A stretch of 43,311 bases of DNA from Bacteroidales bacterium. GTDB lineage: Bacteria; Bacteroidota; Bacteroidia; Bacteroidales; ML635J-15. Position 1 is the first letter of the stretch; the number at the start of each line of letters is the position of its first letter. Location of the stretch: assembly GCA_017617125.1 (NCBI GenBank), contig JAFZWY010000033.1:1-43311 (forward strand), read 5' to 3'. Positions 25,065 to 32,744 of this stretch are shown here, piece by piece. The notes beneath the pieces were generated by a model. The model had not been told where the DNA came from and did no database searches. It worked only from the letters and a program-made list of their open reading frames with translations. Position numbers and translations under genes: made by a program.

Positions 25065-25312
25065 AAAAATTTCTATGTCTATCAGTACCAAACAGACAAT
25101 TTTACATAAATGAAGCGTGGCACTGATATACCACTTCTTTAGTTGGAGGTCCTGAGAATTTACCTTTGATAGAAAAAGTTGTAAATAGTCCACGCTATAT
25201 GCGCGACACATCACACTCTATTGCTATCGTTTAGAATTTCTCAGGTTCCCAACTACAAGTCGAGCATAACGCTTCGTTAATCAATATGTACGGCTTGGTT
25301 ATTCACCAAACC
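25065..25312 (-). ncRNA. Structured RNA candidate, rod-shaped (6S RNA-like or a long leader)
   Basis: Nested complementary blocks, read on the minus strand, are TACATA/TATGTA (25285-25290 with 25103-25108), AACGAAGCG/CGCTTCATT (25270-25278 with 25109-25117), ACTT/AAGT (25257-25260 with 25133-25136), TAGTTGG/CCAACTA (25249-25255 with 25140-25146), CCTGAGAA/TTCTCAGG (25238-25245 with 25151-25158) and GATAG/CTATC (25224-25228 with 25168-25172). They make a rod of about 188 nt with a central bubble, in which GTGG and CCAC form a small hairpin. A further 8-bp hairpin (25292-25312) precedes the rod, and a TGTCT/AGACA hairpin plus U-rich tail (about 25065-25100) follows. A consensus promoter lies just upstream. 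The architecture resembles 6S RNA, but I cannot confirm the family, and a leader of the downstream lipoprotein gene is also possible. Confidence 0.55.
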
Positions 25313-25317
25313 AACGG

Positions 25318-25348
25318 CAAATGTATGGAATAAAAAGGAAATGGCAAA
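25318..25348 (-). promoter_or_regulatory. Full-consensus Bacteroidota promoter of the structured RNA
   Basis: On the minus strand, TTTG (25345-25348) is followed after exactly 19 nt by TACATTTG (25318-25325). This matches the Bacteroides TTTG/TAnnTTTG consensus at both elements, and places the start site near 25311, at the 5' end of the predicted RNA. Confidence 0.75.
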
Positions 25349-25377
25349 AAAAATTTTTATCCTTTTGATTAAATGTT

Positions 25378-25385
25378 TATTTTTG
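25378..25385 (+). promoter_or_regulatory. Putative -7 box for the 25412 gene
   Basis: TATTTTTG matches TAnnTTTG, 26 nt before the ATG. It is divergent from the promoter of the structured RNA. Confidence 0.45.
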
Positions 25386-25411
25386 CCACGAACAAAATAA
25401 ATACTAAAAAT

Positions 25412-25684
25412 ATGCTTGCAGCAGAGAACATAGCCGAAAAAATATTTCTTAGCTATAGGCTTAACGACCTTAATGCTGAAGTGAAGAAGTGTCTCGCAAT
25501 TAAATTGCTATGTACTCCTGTTGAATTACATCATTCTGATAAGCCAAGCGACCTCAACTGGCTAGAATGTCTCAGTGGTGCATGGGAAACCGACGGACTT
25601 TCTGCCGATGAAGAAGCAGAAATGATAAGAAATGCTAGATTTCATAATGTAACAAGGCAAATAGAAAATTGGGTTGTACGATAG
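25412..25684 (+). CDS. Small protein, possible orphan antitoxin-like
   Basis: A 90-residue protein starting at the ATG at 25412 (MLAAENIAEKIFLSYRLNDLN). The C-terminal part (LSGAWETDGLSADEEAEMIRNARFHNVTRQIENW) has the Trp-containing acidic helix and RxIE tail seen in many type II antitoxins of the VapB group. The following gene is cysteine metabolism and no toxin is adjacent, so if the assignment is right this is an orphan. The call rests on pattern only. Confidence 0.5.
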   Translation: MLAAENIAEKIFLSYRLNDLNAEVKKCLAIKLLCTPVELHHSDKPSDLNWLECLSGAWETDGLSADEEAEMIRNARFHNVTRQIENWVVR

Positions 25685-25737
25685 ACTTATTTTTCCAAAA
25701 ACATTCCTTCATTTGCCCTCCATATTTCCAAAAACCT

Positions 25738-25745
25738 TACTTTTG
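25738..25745 (+). promoter_or_regulatory. Putative -7 box of the CyuA-like gene
   Basis: TACTTTTG matches TAnnTTTG, 16 nt before the chosen ATG at 25762, which supports that start over earlier ones. Confidence 0.55.
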
Positions 25746-25761
25746 CAAAAAATTTTTTTGT

Positions 25762-27045
25762 ATGGACGCAACGGAAAGAAAACAGATTATCGACCTTATT
25801 AAGAACGAGGTAGTTCCGGCAATCGGTTGTACCGAACCTGTAGCAGTGGCATTGGCGGTGGCAAAAGCTAAGGAAACACTTGGCACAATTCCCGAAAAGA
25901 TTGAGGTTTTGCTGAGCGACAATGTGCTGAAAAATGCAATGGGCGTCGGTATCCCCGGTACTGGAATGATTGGTCTGCCTATTTCTATTGCGCTGGGTGC
26001 TTTGGTTGGAAAGTCGGAATACGGTCTCGAAGTGCTGAAGGATGTTAATGTCGACGCAATTGCCAACGGCAAGCAGATGATTGACGAAAAGCGTATAAGC
26101 ATTAAGCGCAAGACCGGAATCACCGAAAAACTCTACATCGAGGCAATTTGCTGTGCTGGAAACGATTCGGCAAAGGCTATAATTGCTTGTGGACATACAA
26201 ATTTCATTCACATTTCGCGCAACGATGAGGTAATTTTCGAGAAAAAAGTTGACTCTTCGGAATGCAAGGACTCGGAATGTTGCCATCTCAGTATGCGCAA
26301 AGTTTACGATTTTGCAACTACAGCACCAATCAACGAGATTTCTTTCATCCTCGAGGCTGGCAAGATGAACATGTCGATTGCAGAGGAATCGTTCAATAAT
26401 AATTTTGGTCATACTTTGGGCAAAATGTTGCACGGACATCAGCACGATGCACTTTTCGGGAACGGCATTTTCAAGGATATTGTTTCATATACATCGGCTG
26501 CTTGCGATGCTCGTATGGCTGGCTGTCCGAGTCCGGTAATGAGCAACTCCGGCAGTGGAAACCAAGGCATTGCTACCACAGTTCCAGTGTGCATTTATGC
26601 CCGCGATACTCAACAACCAGAGGAAAAACTTATCCGTGCCTTGATACTCAGTAACTTGACATCAATCTACATTAAGCAGAGCCTTGGCCGTCTGTCGGCT
26701 TTGTGCGGCTGTGTGGTTGCTTCTACTGGTTCGAGCTGCGGCATAACCTACTTGATGGGTGGAACCTACGAGCAGATTTGCTATTCGGTAAAGAATATGA
26801 TTGCCAACATTACTGGTATGATTTGCGACGGTGCAAAACCGAGTTGTTCGCTCAAGATTGCCACTGGAATTTCGTCGGCTGCATTTTCGTCGATGCTGGC
26901 TATGGAAAACCACTGCGTTTCGTGCGTAGAGGGAATTATCGACAACGATGTTGACGACTGCATCCGCAACCTTACCCTCATCGGCACCAGCGGCATGAAC
27001 GAAACCGACCATTATGTATTGGACATAATGACTTCGAAGAAGTAG
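25762..27045 (+). CDS. CyuA/YhaM-family L-cysteine desulfidase-like protein (UPF0597)
   Basis: The 427-residue protein starts at the ATG at 25762 (MDATERKQIIDLIKNEV). It follows the UPF0597 (YhaM/CyuA) pattern: VVPAIGCTEPVAVALAVAKA near the N-terminus, GVGIPGTGMIGLPISIALGAL, HGHQHDALFGNGIF, SNSGSGNQGIATTVP, and the Cys-rich GCVVASTGSSCGITYLMGGTYEQI and NITGMICDGAKPSCSLKIA segments that would hold a [4Fe-4S] cluster. These proteins resemble the alpha chain of serine dehydratase and break down L-cysteine to pyruvate, sulfide and ammonia. The true serine dehydratase lies 3 kb away. Confidence 0.87.
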   Translation: MDATERKQIIDLIKNEVVPAIGCTEPVAVALAVAKAKETLGTIPEKIEVLLSDNVLKNAMGVGIPGTGMIGLPISIALGALVGKSEYGLEVLKDVNVDAIANGKQMIDEKRISIKRKTGITEKLYIEAICCAGNDSAKAIIACGHTNFIHISRNDEVIFEKKVDSSECKDSECCHLSMRKVYDFATTAPINEISFILEAGKMNMSIAEESFNNNFGHTLGKMLHGHQHDALFGNGIFKDIVSYTSAACDARMAGCPSPVMSNSGSGNQGIATTVPVCIYARDTQQPEEKLIRALILSNLTSIYIKQSLGRLSALCGCVVASTGSSCGITYLMGGTYEQICYSVKNMIANITGMICDGAKPSCSLKIATGISSAAFSSMLAMENHCVSCVEGIIDNDVDDCIRNLTLIGTSGMNETDHYVLDIMTSKK

Positions 27046-27147
27046 AAGTTTTTCCGAGATATTTTCATTACACATTTTGTGAAATCGAATAAATAGGTGA
27101 AAAAAATCAGGATATGATTTTTCTTTGCCTTTATCCGCTATAAGTTT

Positions 27148-27155
27148 TATTTTTG
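27148..27155 (+). promoter_or_regulatory. Putative -7 box of pheS
   Basis: TATTTTTG matches TAnnTTTG, 16 nt before the pheS ATG. Confidence 0.45.
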
Positions 27156-27171
27156 CAAAAATTTTACATCG

Positions 27172-28191
27172 ATGTTAGACCGTATTAGAAAAATAAGCGA
27201 AGAGGTTGCAAATTTCGCACCCAAGGCATTAAGCGAAGTTGAAGATTTCAGATTAAAATACTTGTCGAAGAAGGGCTTGATACCCGCATTGTTCGACGAT
27301 TTCAGGAATGTTCCAGCCGAACAGAAAAAGGAAGTCGGCCAGCGCATAAACGAGCTTAAGCAGACGGCTCTCGCCAAGTTGGAAGAACTGAAGGCTTCGT
27401 TGCAGGTAAGCAACGACGGCAAGGTGGAACTCGACCTCAGCCGTCCGGGCGATCCGCTGAACCTTGGCGCACGACATCCGCTGTCGATAGTAAGGAACGA
27501 AATTGTGAACATCTTCACAAAAATCGGTTTCAGCGTAAACGAAAGCCAGGAAATCGAGGACGATGCTCACTGCTTCGAGAAGATGAACTTCCCGCCCGAC
27601 CATCCGGCACGCGACATGCAGGACACTTTCTTCATTTCTTCCGACATGAACGTTCTGCTTCGCACTCACACTTCGTCTGGACAGTCGCGCGAAATGGAGA
27701 CCATGACTCCTCCAATCCGCAGCCTTTCACCAGGACGAGTTTTCCGCAACGAGGCTATTTCGGCACGCGCACACTGCCAGTTCCATCAAATCGAAGGTCT
27801 CTACGTCGACAAGAATGTCTCCTTCGCCGACCTCAAGCAGACACTCGACTATTTTGCAAAGGAATTCTTCGGCGAGAAGTCGCAGATTCGTATGCGTCCA
27901 TCGTATTTCCCGTTCACCGAACCGTCGGCAGAAGTTGATGTAAGCTGTTCGCTTTGCGGTGGCAAGGGTTGCAATGTGTGCAAGGGAAGTGGCTGGCTCG
28001 AGATTCTCGGCTGTGGTATGGTTCACCCCAACGTCTTCAAGGCTGCCGGCATCGACCCGAAGGTTTATTCAGGTTTCGCATTCGGCATGGGCATCGAGCG
28101 TATCGCCATGTTGCGCTTCGGCGTCAAGGACTTGAGGCTGTTCTTCGAGAACGATATCAGGTTCTTGGAGCAGTTCACTGCAGCATACTAA
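27172..28191 (+). CDS. pheS: Phenylalanyl-tRNA synthetase, alpha subunit
   Basis: A 339-residue class II aminoacyl-tRNA synthetase of standard alpha-subunit length. The N-terminal coiled coil (about 1-85) is followed by the catalytic core with HPARDMQDTFF, THTSSGQSREME, GRVFRNEAISARAHCQFHQIEGLYVD (motif 2) and GFAFGMGIERIAMLRFGV (motif 3). An inserted zinc finger, CSLCGGKGCNVCKGSGW, is typical of Bacteroidota PheS. It pairs with PheT, which is not in the window, to charge tRNA-Phe. Confidence 0.97.
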   Translation: MLDRIRKISEEVANFAPKALSEVEDFRLKYLSKKGLIPALFDDFRNVPAEQKKEVGQRINELKQTALAKLEELKASLQVSNDGKVELDLSRPGDPLNLGARHPLSIVRNEIVNIFTKIGFSVNESQEIEDDAHCFEKMNFPPDHPARDMQDTFFISSDMNVLLRTHTSSGQSREMETMTPPIRSLSPGRVFRNEAISARAHCQFHQIEGLYVDKNVSFADLKQTLDYFAKEFFGEKSQIRMRPSYFPFTEPSAEVDVSCSLCGGKGCNVCKGSGWLEILGCGMVHPNVFKAAGIDPKVYSGFAFGMGIERIAMLRFGVKDLRLFFENDIRFLEQFTAAY

Positions 28192-28273
28192 TTTCGTTTC
28201 TGGATTCAAGATTTCTTGTTTCTAGTTAACGACAATATGCAATGAAAAAATAGATAATTAACAATTGACAATC

Positions 28274-28303
28274 TGTAGGCTCGCAATGCATTGCGAGCCT
28301 ACA
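28274..28303. repeat. Perfect 30-bp palindrome
   Basis: TGTAGGCTCGCAATG (28274-28288) is followed directly by its exact reverse complement (28289-28303). The element lies in the spacer between pheS and the alpha/beta hydrolase gene and forms a hairpin without a spacer loop. Confidence 0.9.
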
Positions 28304-28329
28304 AGAAATAAAAAACATTTCAAATGTAC

Positions 28330-28349
28330 AGACGCAAGATTTTGCGTCT
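28330..28349. repeat. Second palindrome, AGACGCAA-type REP-like element
   Basis: AGACGCAA (28330-28337) and TTGCGTCT (28342-28349) are perfect complements around the 4-nt spacer GATT. This kind of GAGACGCAA element is dispersed in many Bacteroidota genomes. It lies 26 nt after the 30-bp palindrome, so the two form a cluster. Confidence 0.75.
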
Positions 28350-28414
28350 CATCTAAACAAATTCAAACCATCATAAACCATTCAAACAACCTCAAACATA
28401 GAAACTCAGAAACG

Positions 28415-29179
28415 ATGAAACAACCCGCACTTTTCATTCTCCACGGACTTTTCGATTGCACTCTCACTTGGCAACCTATCGCCGACATGCTTTCCGACAG
28501 GTTCGATGTGCACTTGCTTTCACTTCGCAACCATCGCGGAGCAAAACGCTATCCTACAATGTCGTTCGAAGAAATGGCCGACGATGTAAAATCTTACGCC
28601 GACGAACATAATATTGAAAAATTCAATTTTGTAGGACATTCGCTTGGAGGGAAAACTGCTATGAACTTTGCCCTAAAATACCCGCAGATGCTCGAGAAGA
28701 TGGTCATAGTTGACATATCGCCAAGCCGCAGCAATTCGCTGGTTGAATACAATTCTATAATCACCGAACTGCTGAATCAGGTAGTGACAATGAAAAATCT
28801 TCCGCTTGCCGATTTCCACTCGCTTGCCGATTTTGCCAACGGAATTTCAAGTTTTGACGACGATACAAAGCGCGCAATCATTGGTAACATGAATTTCGAC
28901 GGCAAGACCTTTTCGTGGCATCTCGACATCGATGCTATTTTCAATAATTTCGACAAACTTACTGGCGGATTCGAAGTGGACGATTTCATCGACAGGAAAA
29001 TCGAGGTACCTACATTGTTTATCAAGGCGTTGGATTCAGATTTCCTTCCAAAAGCCGACTACAAAGTCATAAAATACATATTTCCAAATAGCGAAATCGT
29101 TGAAATACCAGGTTGCACGCATAGGGTTCACCTCGAGAAGCCTGTCTTGCTTGCTGCAGAAATTGAAAAGTTTTTGTAG
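28415..29179 (+). CDS. Alpha/beta hydrolase (YbfF-like esterase)
   Basis: The 254-residue protein starts at the ATG at 28415 (MKQPALFILHGLFDCTLTW). It has the oxyanion HGLFD motif, the nucleophile elbow FVGHSLGGKTAMNFA (Ser in GHSLGG), and a C-terminal IPGCTHRVHLEKP with the catalytic His. Thus the Ser-Asp-His triad of the alpha/beta hydrolase fold is complete, and YbfF-type esterases are the nearest group I recognise. The substrate is unknown. No signal peptide is seen, so it is cytoplasmic. The preceding spacer carries two palindromes. Confidence 0.85.
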   Translation: MKQPALFILHGLFDCTLTWQPIADMLSDRFDVHLLSLRNHRGAKRYPTMSFEEMADDVKSYADEHNIEKFNFVGHSLGGKTAMNFALKYPQMLEKMVIVDISPSRSNSLVEYNSIITELLNQVVTMKNLPLADFHSLADFANGISSFDDDTKRAIIGNMNFDGKTFSWHLDIDAIFNNFDKLTGGFEVDDFIDRKIEVPTLFIKALDSDFLPKADYKVIKYIFPNSEIVEIPGCTHRVHLEKPVLLAAEIEKFL

Positions 29180-29258
29180 GAGTGAAGCGCTTTTTGTCTT
29201 ATTTTCGCAATCGTTAAAAAATATCATGCCGATATAGCAGGCGTAAAATTATATATCA

Positions 29259-30638
29259 ATGGAATATCGTGAAGAAAAGGACACTATGGGAATCGTAAGG
29301 GTTCCTGCCGACAAATACTGGGGTGCACAGACTCAGCGTTCGTTTCAGAATTTCAAGATAGGCGGAAAAATGCCTACTGAGATAATACGTGCTTTCGCTG
29401 TGCTGAAAAAATCAACAGCACGGGCAAACGAAGAACTTGGCAAACTTTCATCCGAAAAGGCCAACCTCATAGCTCAAGTGTGCGACGAAATTTCGAAAGG
29501 CCAGCTCGACGACCAGTTTCCTTTGGTTGTATGGCAAACAGGTTCAGGAACCCAGACCAATATGAATGTAAACGAGGTTATCGCCAACCGCGCCCATGTC
29601 ATCTCGGGCGGAAATCTTACCGATGCCAAGAAGATTATGCATCCCAACGACGACGTGAACAAAAGCCAGTCGTCGAACGATACTTTCCCAACGGCAATGC
29701 ACATAGCTGCGCTTACGGCAATTTCGTGCAAGACTATCCCTGCTGTCGAAAAGCTTCGCAGCTGCCTCGATGCCAAGTCACACGAGTTTACAGATATCAT
29801 TAAGACCGGCCGTACCCATTTTATGGACGCCACACCTATAAGTTTCGGGCAGGAGTTTTCGGGTTATGTTTCTCAACTCGACCATGGACTGAATGCATTG
29901 AAACACAGTCTGCTACATCTGTCGGAACTTGCTATAGGCGGTACGGCAGTAGGTACAGGACTCAATGCTCCCAAAGGTTTCGATGCTGCCGTTTGCCGTC
30001 ATATTTCCGACGAAACAGGCCTGCAGTTCGTTCCAGCACCCAACAAGTTTGAGTCGCTTGCTTCGCACGATGCTATTGTTGAAACTCACGCGGCACTCAA
30101 GCAACTTGCTGTAAGTCTTGCCAAGATAGTCGGCGATTTGCGATATATGGCCAGCGGTCCGCGCTGCGGATTTGCCGAAATCCTTATTCCCGAAAACGAA
30201 CCTGGTTCGTCAATCATGCCGGGCAAGGTAAATCCTACACAGATTGAAGCAATGACAATGGTTTGTGCACAGGTTATCGGTAACGACACTGCAATAACAG
30301 TAGGCGGAATGAATGGTCATTTTGAGTTGAATGTTTACAAGCCAATGATAATCAAGAATTTCCTTGAATCAGCAAATCTTCTTGCCGAGGCTTGCATTTC
30401 GTTTACCGACAATTGCGTATCGGGAATACGCATAAATACCGAGAAGGTTGCAAAGTATATGGAAATGTCGCTGATGCTTGTAACAGCCCTGAACGAAAAA
30501 ATTGGTTACGAGAAGGCAGCAATCATTGCAAAGACTGCCCACAAAGAGAATATTTCGCTTCGCGAAGCAGCTATAAAAACAGGCTTTATATTGGCAGAAG
30601 ACTTCGATATGGCAGTCGATCCACGAAAAATGGTATAA
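29259..30638 (+). CDS. fumC: Fumarate hydratase, class II
   Basis: A 459-residue protein of full family length that interconverts fumarate and L-malate. Motifs: [18 protein letters not shown] near the N-terminus, [19 protein letters not shown], the catalytic [22 protein letters not shown] region, and the superfamily signature [16 protein letters not shown]. It is the iron-sulfur-free class II enzyme. It is not in an operon with other TCA-cycle genes here; asnB follows in the same direction with 52 nt between them. Confidence 0.96.
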   Translation: MEYREEKDTMGIVRVPADKYWGAQTQRSFQNFKIGGKMPTEIIRAFAVLKKSTARANEELGKLSSEKANLIAQVCDEISKGQLDDQFPLVVWQTGSGTQTNMNVNEVIANRAHVISGGNLTDAKKIMHPNDDVNKSQSSNDTFPTAMHIAALTAISCKTIPAVEKLRSCLDAKSHEFTDIIKTGRTHFMDATPISFGQEFSGYVSQLDHGLNALKHSLLHLSELAIGGTAVGTGLNAPKGFDAAVCRHISDETGLQFVPAPNKFESLASHDAIVETHAALKQLAVSLAKIVGDLRYMASGPRCGFAEILIPENEPGSSIMPGKVNPTQIEAMTMVCAQVIGNDTAITVGGMNGHFELNVYKPMIIKNFLESANLLAEACISFTDNCVSGIRINTEKVAKYMEMSLMLVTALNEKIGYEKAAIIAKTAHKENISLREAAIKTGFILAEDFDMAVDPRKMV

Positions 30639-30667
30639 TTACATTTTCTACTTTGGCTAAATAGTAA

Positions 30668-30675
30668 TATTTTTG
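30668..30675 (+). promoter_or_regulatory. Putative -7 box of asnB
   Basis: TATTTTTG matches TAnnTTTG, 15 nt before the chosen ATG at 30691. Confidence 0.5.
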
Positions 30676-30690
30676 CGCAAATTTTTTCCC

Positions 30691-32550
30691 ATGTGCGGAA
30701 TAACTGGATTTTACTCGATAAAGCACAATGAATTTGTCTCGCAGGACGAACTGAAGGCAATGACCGATTGCATTGGACACCGTGGTCCCGATGCGCAAGG
30801 TCACTACTACAACGACTATGTCGGCCTCGGTCATCGCCGCCTGAGCATTCTCGACCTTTCGTCGGATGCAAACCAGCCAATGGAGTCGCACTCGATGAGG
30901 TACATCTGCGTGTTCAACGGTGAAATTTACAACTTCATGGAAATTGCCGCCGAATTAAACATCGAACTCAAGACCAGTTGCGATACCGAGGTGGTGGTTG
31001 AGGCTTTCGCCGAGTGGGGCATAACTTTCATCAACAAGCTCAACGGAATATTCTCGATCTGCATATACGACAAGCAGGAACGCGTGATGTATCTTTTCCG
31101 CGACCGCCTCGGAATAAAGCCGTTGTTCTACTACTGGGACGGCGAAAATTTTGCCTTCTCGTCAGAAATAAAATCCTTGCTGAAAATAAAGAAAATAAGC
31201 GATAGCCGTCAGCTTAACAGCATAGCTATCAGTGAGTTTCTGAATTTGGGCTTCATCCCCGAACCAGATACCATATATTCTGGCATTAAGAAATTCCCAA
31301 GCGGTGAAATAGGCATCATTTCCGAAAAAGGATTCCGTTCCGAAACATACTGGGATGTTGAAGGCATTATCCGTCGAAACATCATTAACGACTACGATGA
31401 GGCAAAGTTGCGTATAAAGGAAACCCTGGAATCGTCGGTCAAGATGCAGCTTATAAGCGATGTGCCGTACGGAACTTTCCTCAGCGGTGGTATCGACTCG
31501 AGCCTAGTGACGGCAGTGGCATCAAAGGTATGTACCGGTAAGCTCAACACTTTCTCTATTGGCTTTGCCGACCGCGACCACGACGAGTCGGAATATGCAC
31601 AGAAAATAGCCGAATACCTTGGCACCGAGCATCATAAGTATATTGTCACCGAAGATGATGCAAAGCAATTGATAGGCGATATGCTTGAGTTCTACGACGA
31701 GCCGTTTGCCGATTCGTCGGCAATACCGACAATGATGGTGTCGAGGCTTGCAAAGAGAGATGTCTCTATGGCTCTTTCGGGCGACGGTGGCGACGAACTT
31801 TTCCACGGCTACGGAGCTTATATCTGGGCAAAACGTATGCACAACCTTGGCAAGGAACCGTTCAAGCAGATGATTGGCGACCTGCTGAGCATGTCTCCGT
31901 CCGACAGGTATAAGCGTGCTTCGTACATATTCAAGTACAAGAACAAGGAACATCTCAAGAGCCACATATTCTCGCAGGAGCAATACCTTTTCAGCGAATT
32001 GGAGTTGGCCAAGATATTGAATCCTAATATATACGTCGACACAGGTGTAGAACAGGACTATTCCAACTATGTACGCAAGCTTACCCCTGAGGAGGCACAG
32101 GCAATATTCGATATACGCTACTATCTTAAGGACGACCTTCTGGTAAAGGTTGACCGTGCTTCGATGAAATATTCACTTGAAGTACGCGTGCCGCTTCTCG
32201 ATCACAGGTTAGTGGAACTAGCGTTGAATATCAATCCTAAGTTCAAGATTTCGAACGGAGTGCAAAAATTAATCCTGAAGGATGTACTTTACGATTATGT
32301 TCCGAAGGAATTTTTCGACAGGAAGAAAAGCGGATTCTCAATTCCATTGGAACGTTGGCTTCAGACCGATTTATCGTACCTTGTCAACGACTACCTAAAC
32401 GAAGACATTATACGAAGGTACAATCTAGTGAACTATTCAGAAGTACAGAGGCTTATCAAGAAGTTCCGCGCTGGCCATAGTTTCCTCTACAATAGGATAT
32501 GGGCACTTATAGTGCTTCACAAGTTTATGGTACAGAACGAGAAATGTTAA
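30691..32550 (+). CDS. asnB: Asparagine synthetase (glutamine-hydrolysing)
   Basis: The 619-residue protein starts at the ATG at 30691 (MCGITGFYSIKHNEF), where Cys2 is the nucleophile of the glutamine amidotransferase domain. The GATase domain fills about 1-200, with GHRGPDAQGHY and LGHRRLSILDLS. The synthetase domain follows with the ATP-binding SGGIDSSLVTAVASK and the later SGDGGDELFHGYGAY. It transfers ammonia from glutamine to aspartate. It ends at a strong bidirectional terminator, against the convergent DUF4476 gene. Confidence 0.95.
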   Translation: MCGITGFYSIKHNEFVSQDELKAMTDCIGHRGPDAQGHYYNDYVGLGHRRLSILDLSSDANQPMESHSMRYICVFNGEIYNFMEIAAELNIELKTSCDTEVVVEAFAEWGITFINKLNGIFSICIYDKQERVMYLFRDRLGIKPLFYYWDGENFAFSSEIKSLLKIKKISDSRQLNSIAISEFLNLGFIPEPDTIYSGIKKFPSGEIGIISEKGFRSETYWDVEGIIRRNIINDYDEAKLRIKETLESSVKMQLISDVPYGTFLSGGIDSSLVTAVASKVCTGKLNTFSIGFADRDHDESEYAQKIAEYLGTEHHKYIVTEDDAKQLIGDMLEFYDEPFADSSAIPTMMVSRLAKRDVSMALSGDGGDELFHGYGAYIWAKRMHNLGKEPFKQMIGDLLSMSPSDRYKRASYIFKYKNKEHLKSHIFSQEQYLFSELELAKILNPNIYVDTGVEQDYSNYVRKLTPEEAQAIFDIRYYLKDDLLVKVDRASMKYSLEVRVPLLDHRLVELALNINPKFKISNGVQKLILKDVLYDYVPKEFFDRKKSGFSIPLERWLQTDLSYLVNDYLNEDIIRRYNLVNYSEVQRLIKKFRAGHSFLYNRIWALIVLHKFMVQNEKC

Positions 32551-32552
32551 AC

Positions 32553-32600
32553 GCCGAACCCTTGAACGTTAAACATTAAACGTTGAACCTAAAACCAGAA
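32553..32600. repeat. Low-complexity TTGAACGTTAAAC-type tract
   Basis: The stretch alternates near-repeats of TTGAACGTTAAAC. A second stretch of the same kind lies at 32655-32700, on the other side of the terminator. Such tracts are found in spacers of many Bacteroidales genomes. No coding potential is seen. Confidence 0.6.
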
Positions 32601-32602
32601 AC

Positions 32603-32652
32603 AAAAAAGGAATCAGATTCTGAAACAAGTTCAGAATGACATTCCTTTTTTT
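32603..32652. terminator. Strong bidirectional terminator between asnB and the DUF4476 gene
   Basis: GGAAT (32609-32613) pairs with ATTCC (32641-32645), and ATTCTGAA (32617-32624) pairs with TTCAGAAT (32630-32637) around the loop ACAAG. The flanking A- and T-runs complete a U-tract in either direction. Its central TGAAACAAGTTCA is shared with the terminator at 18087-18134. Confidence 0.9.
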
Positions 32653-32744
32653 GAACATTGACCCCTTGAACGTTAAACCTGAAACCATAAACAGCGTAGC
32701 GAGAAACCTAGAAACTGGCTTTAGCCCATGAAACGGCGTCAGCC

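Noticed and set aside
25738..25760. Leader peptide or attenuator before the CyuA-like gene
   Set aside because: The earlier in-frame start gives a Cys/Phe-rich stretch that overlaps the promoter; no hairpin is seen.
25687..26445. Minus-strand ORF of 252 codons antisense to the cysteine desulfidase-like gene
   Set aside because: It is wholly antisense to a conserved gene and lacks any recognisable domain.
28274..28303. 30-bp palindrome considered as the pheS terminator
   Set aside because: It is a perfect hairpin but has no loop and no T-run after it, and it lies 80 nt from the pheS stop. It is kept as a repeat only.
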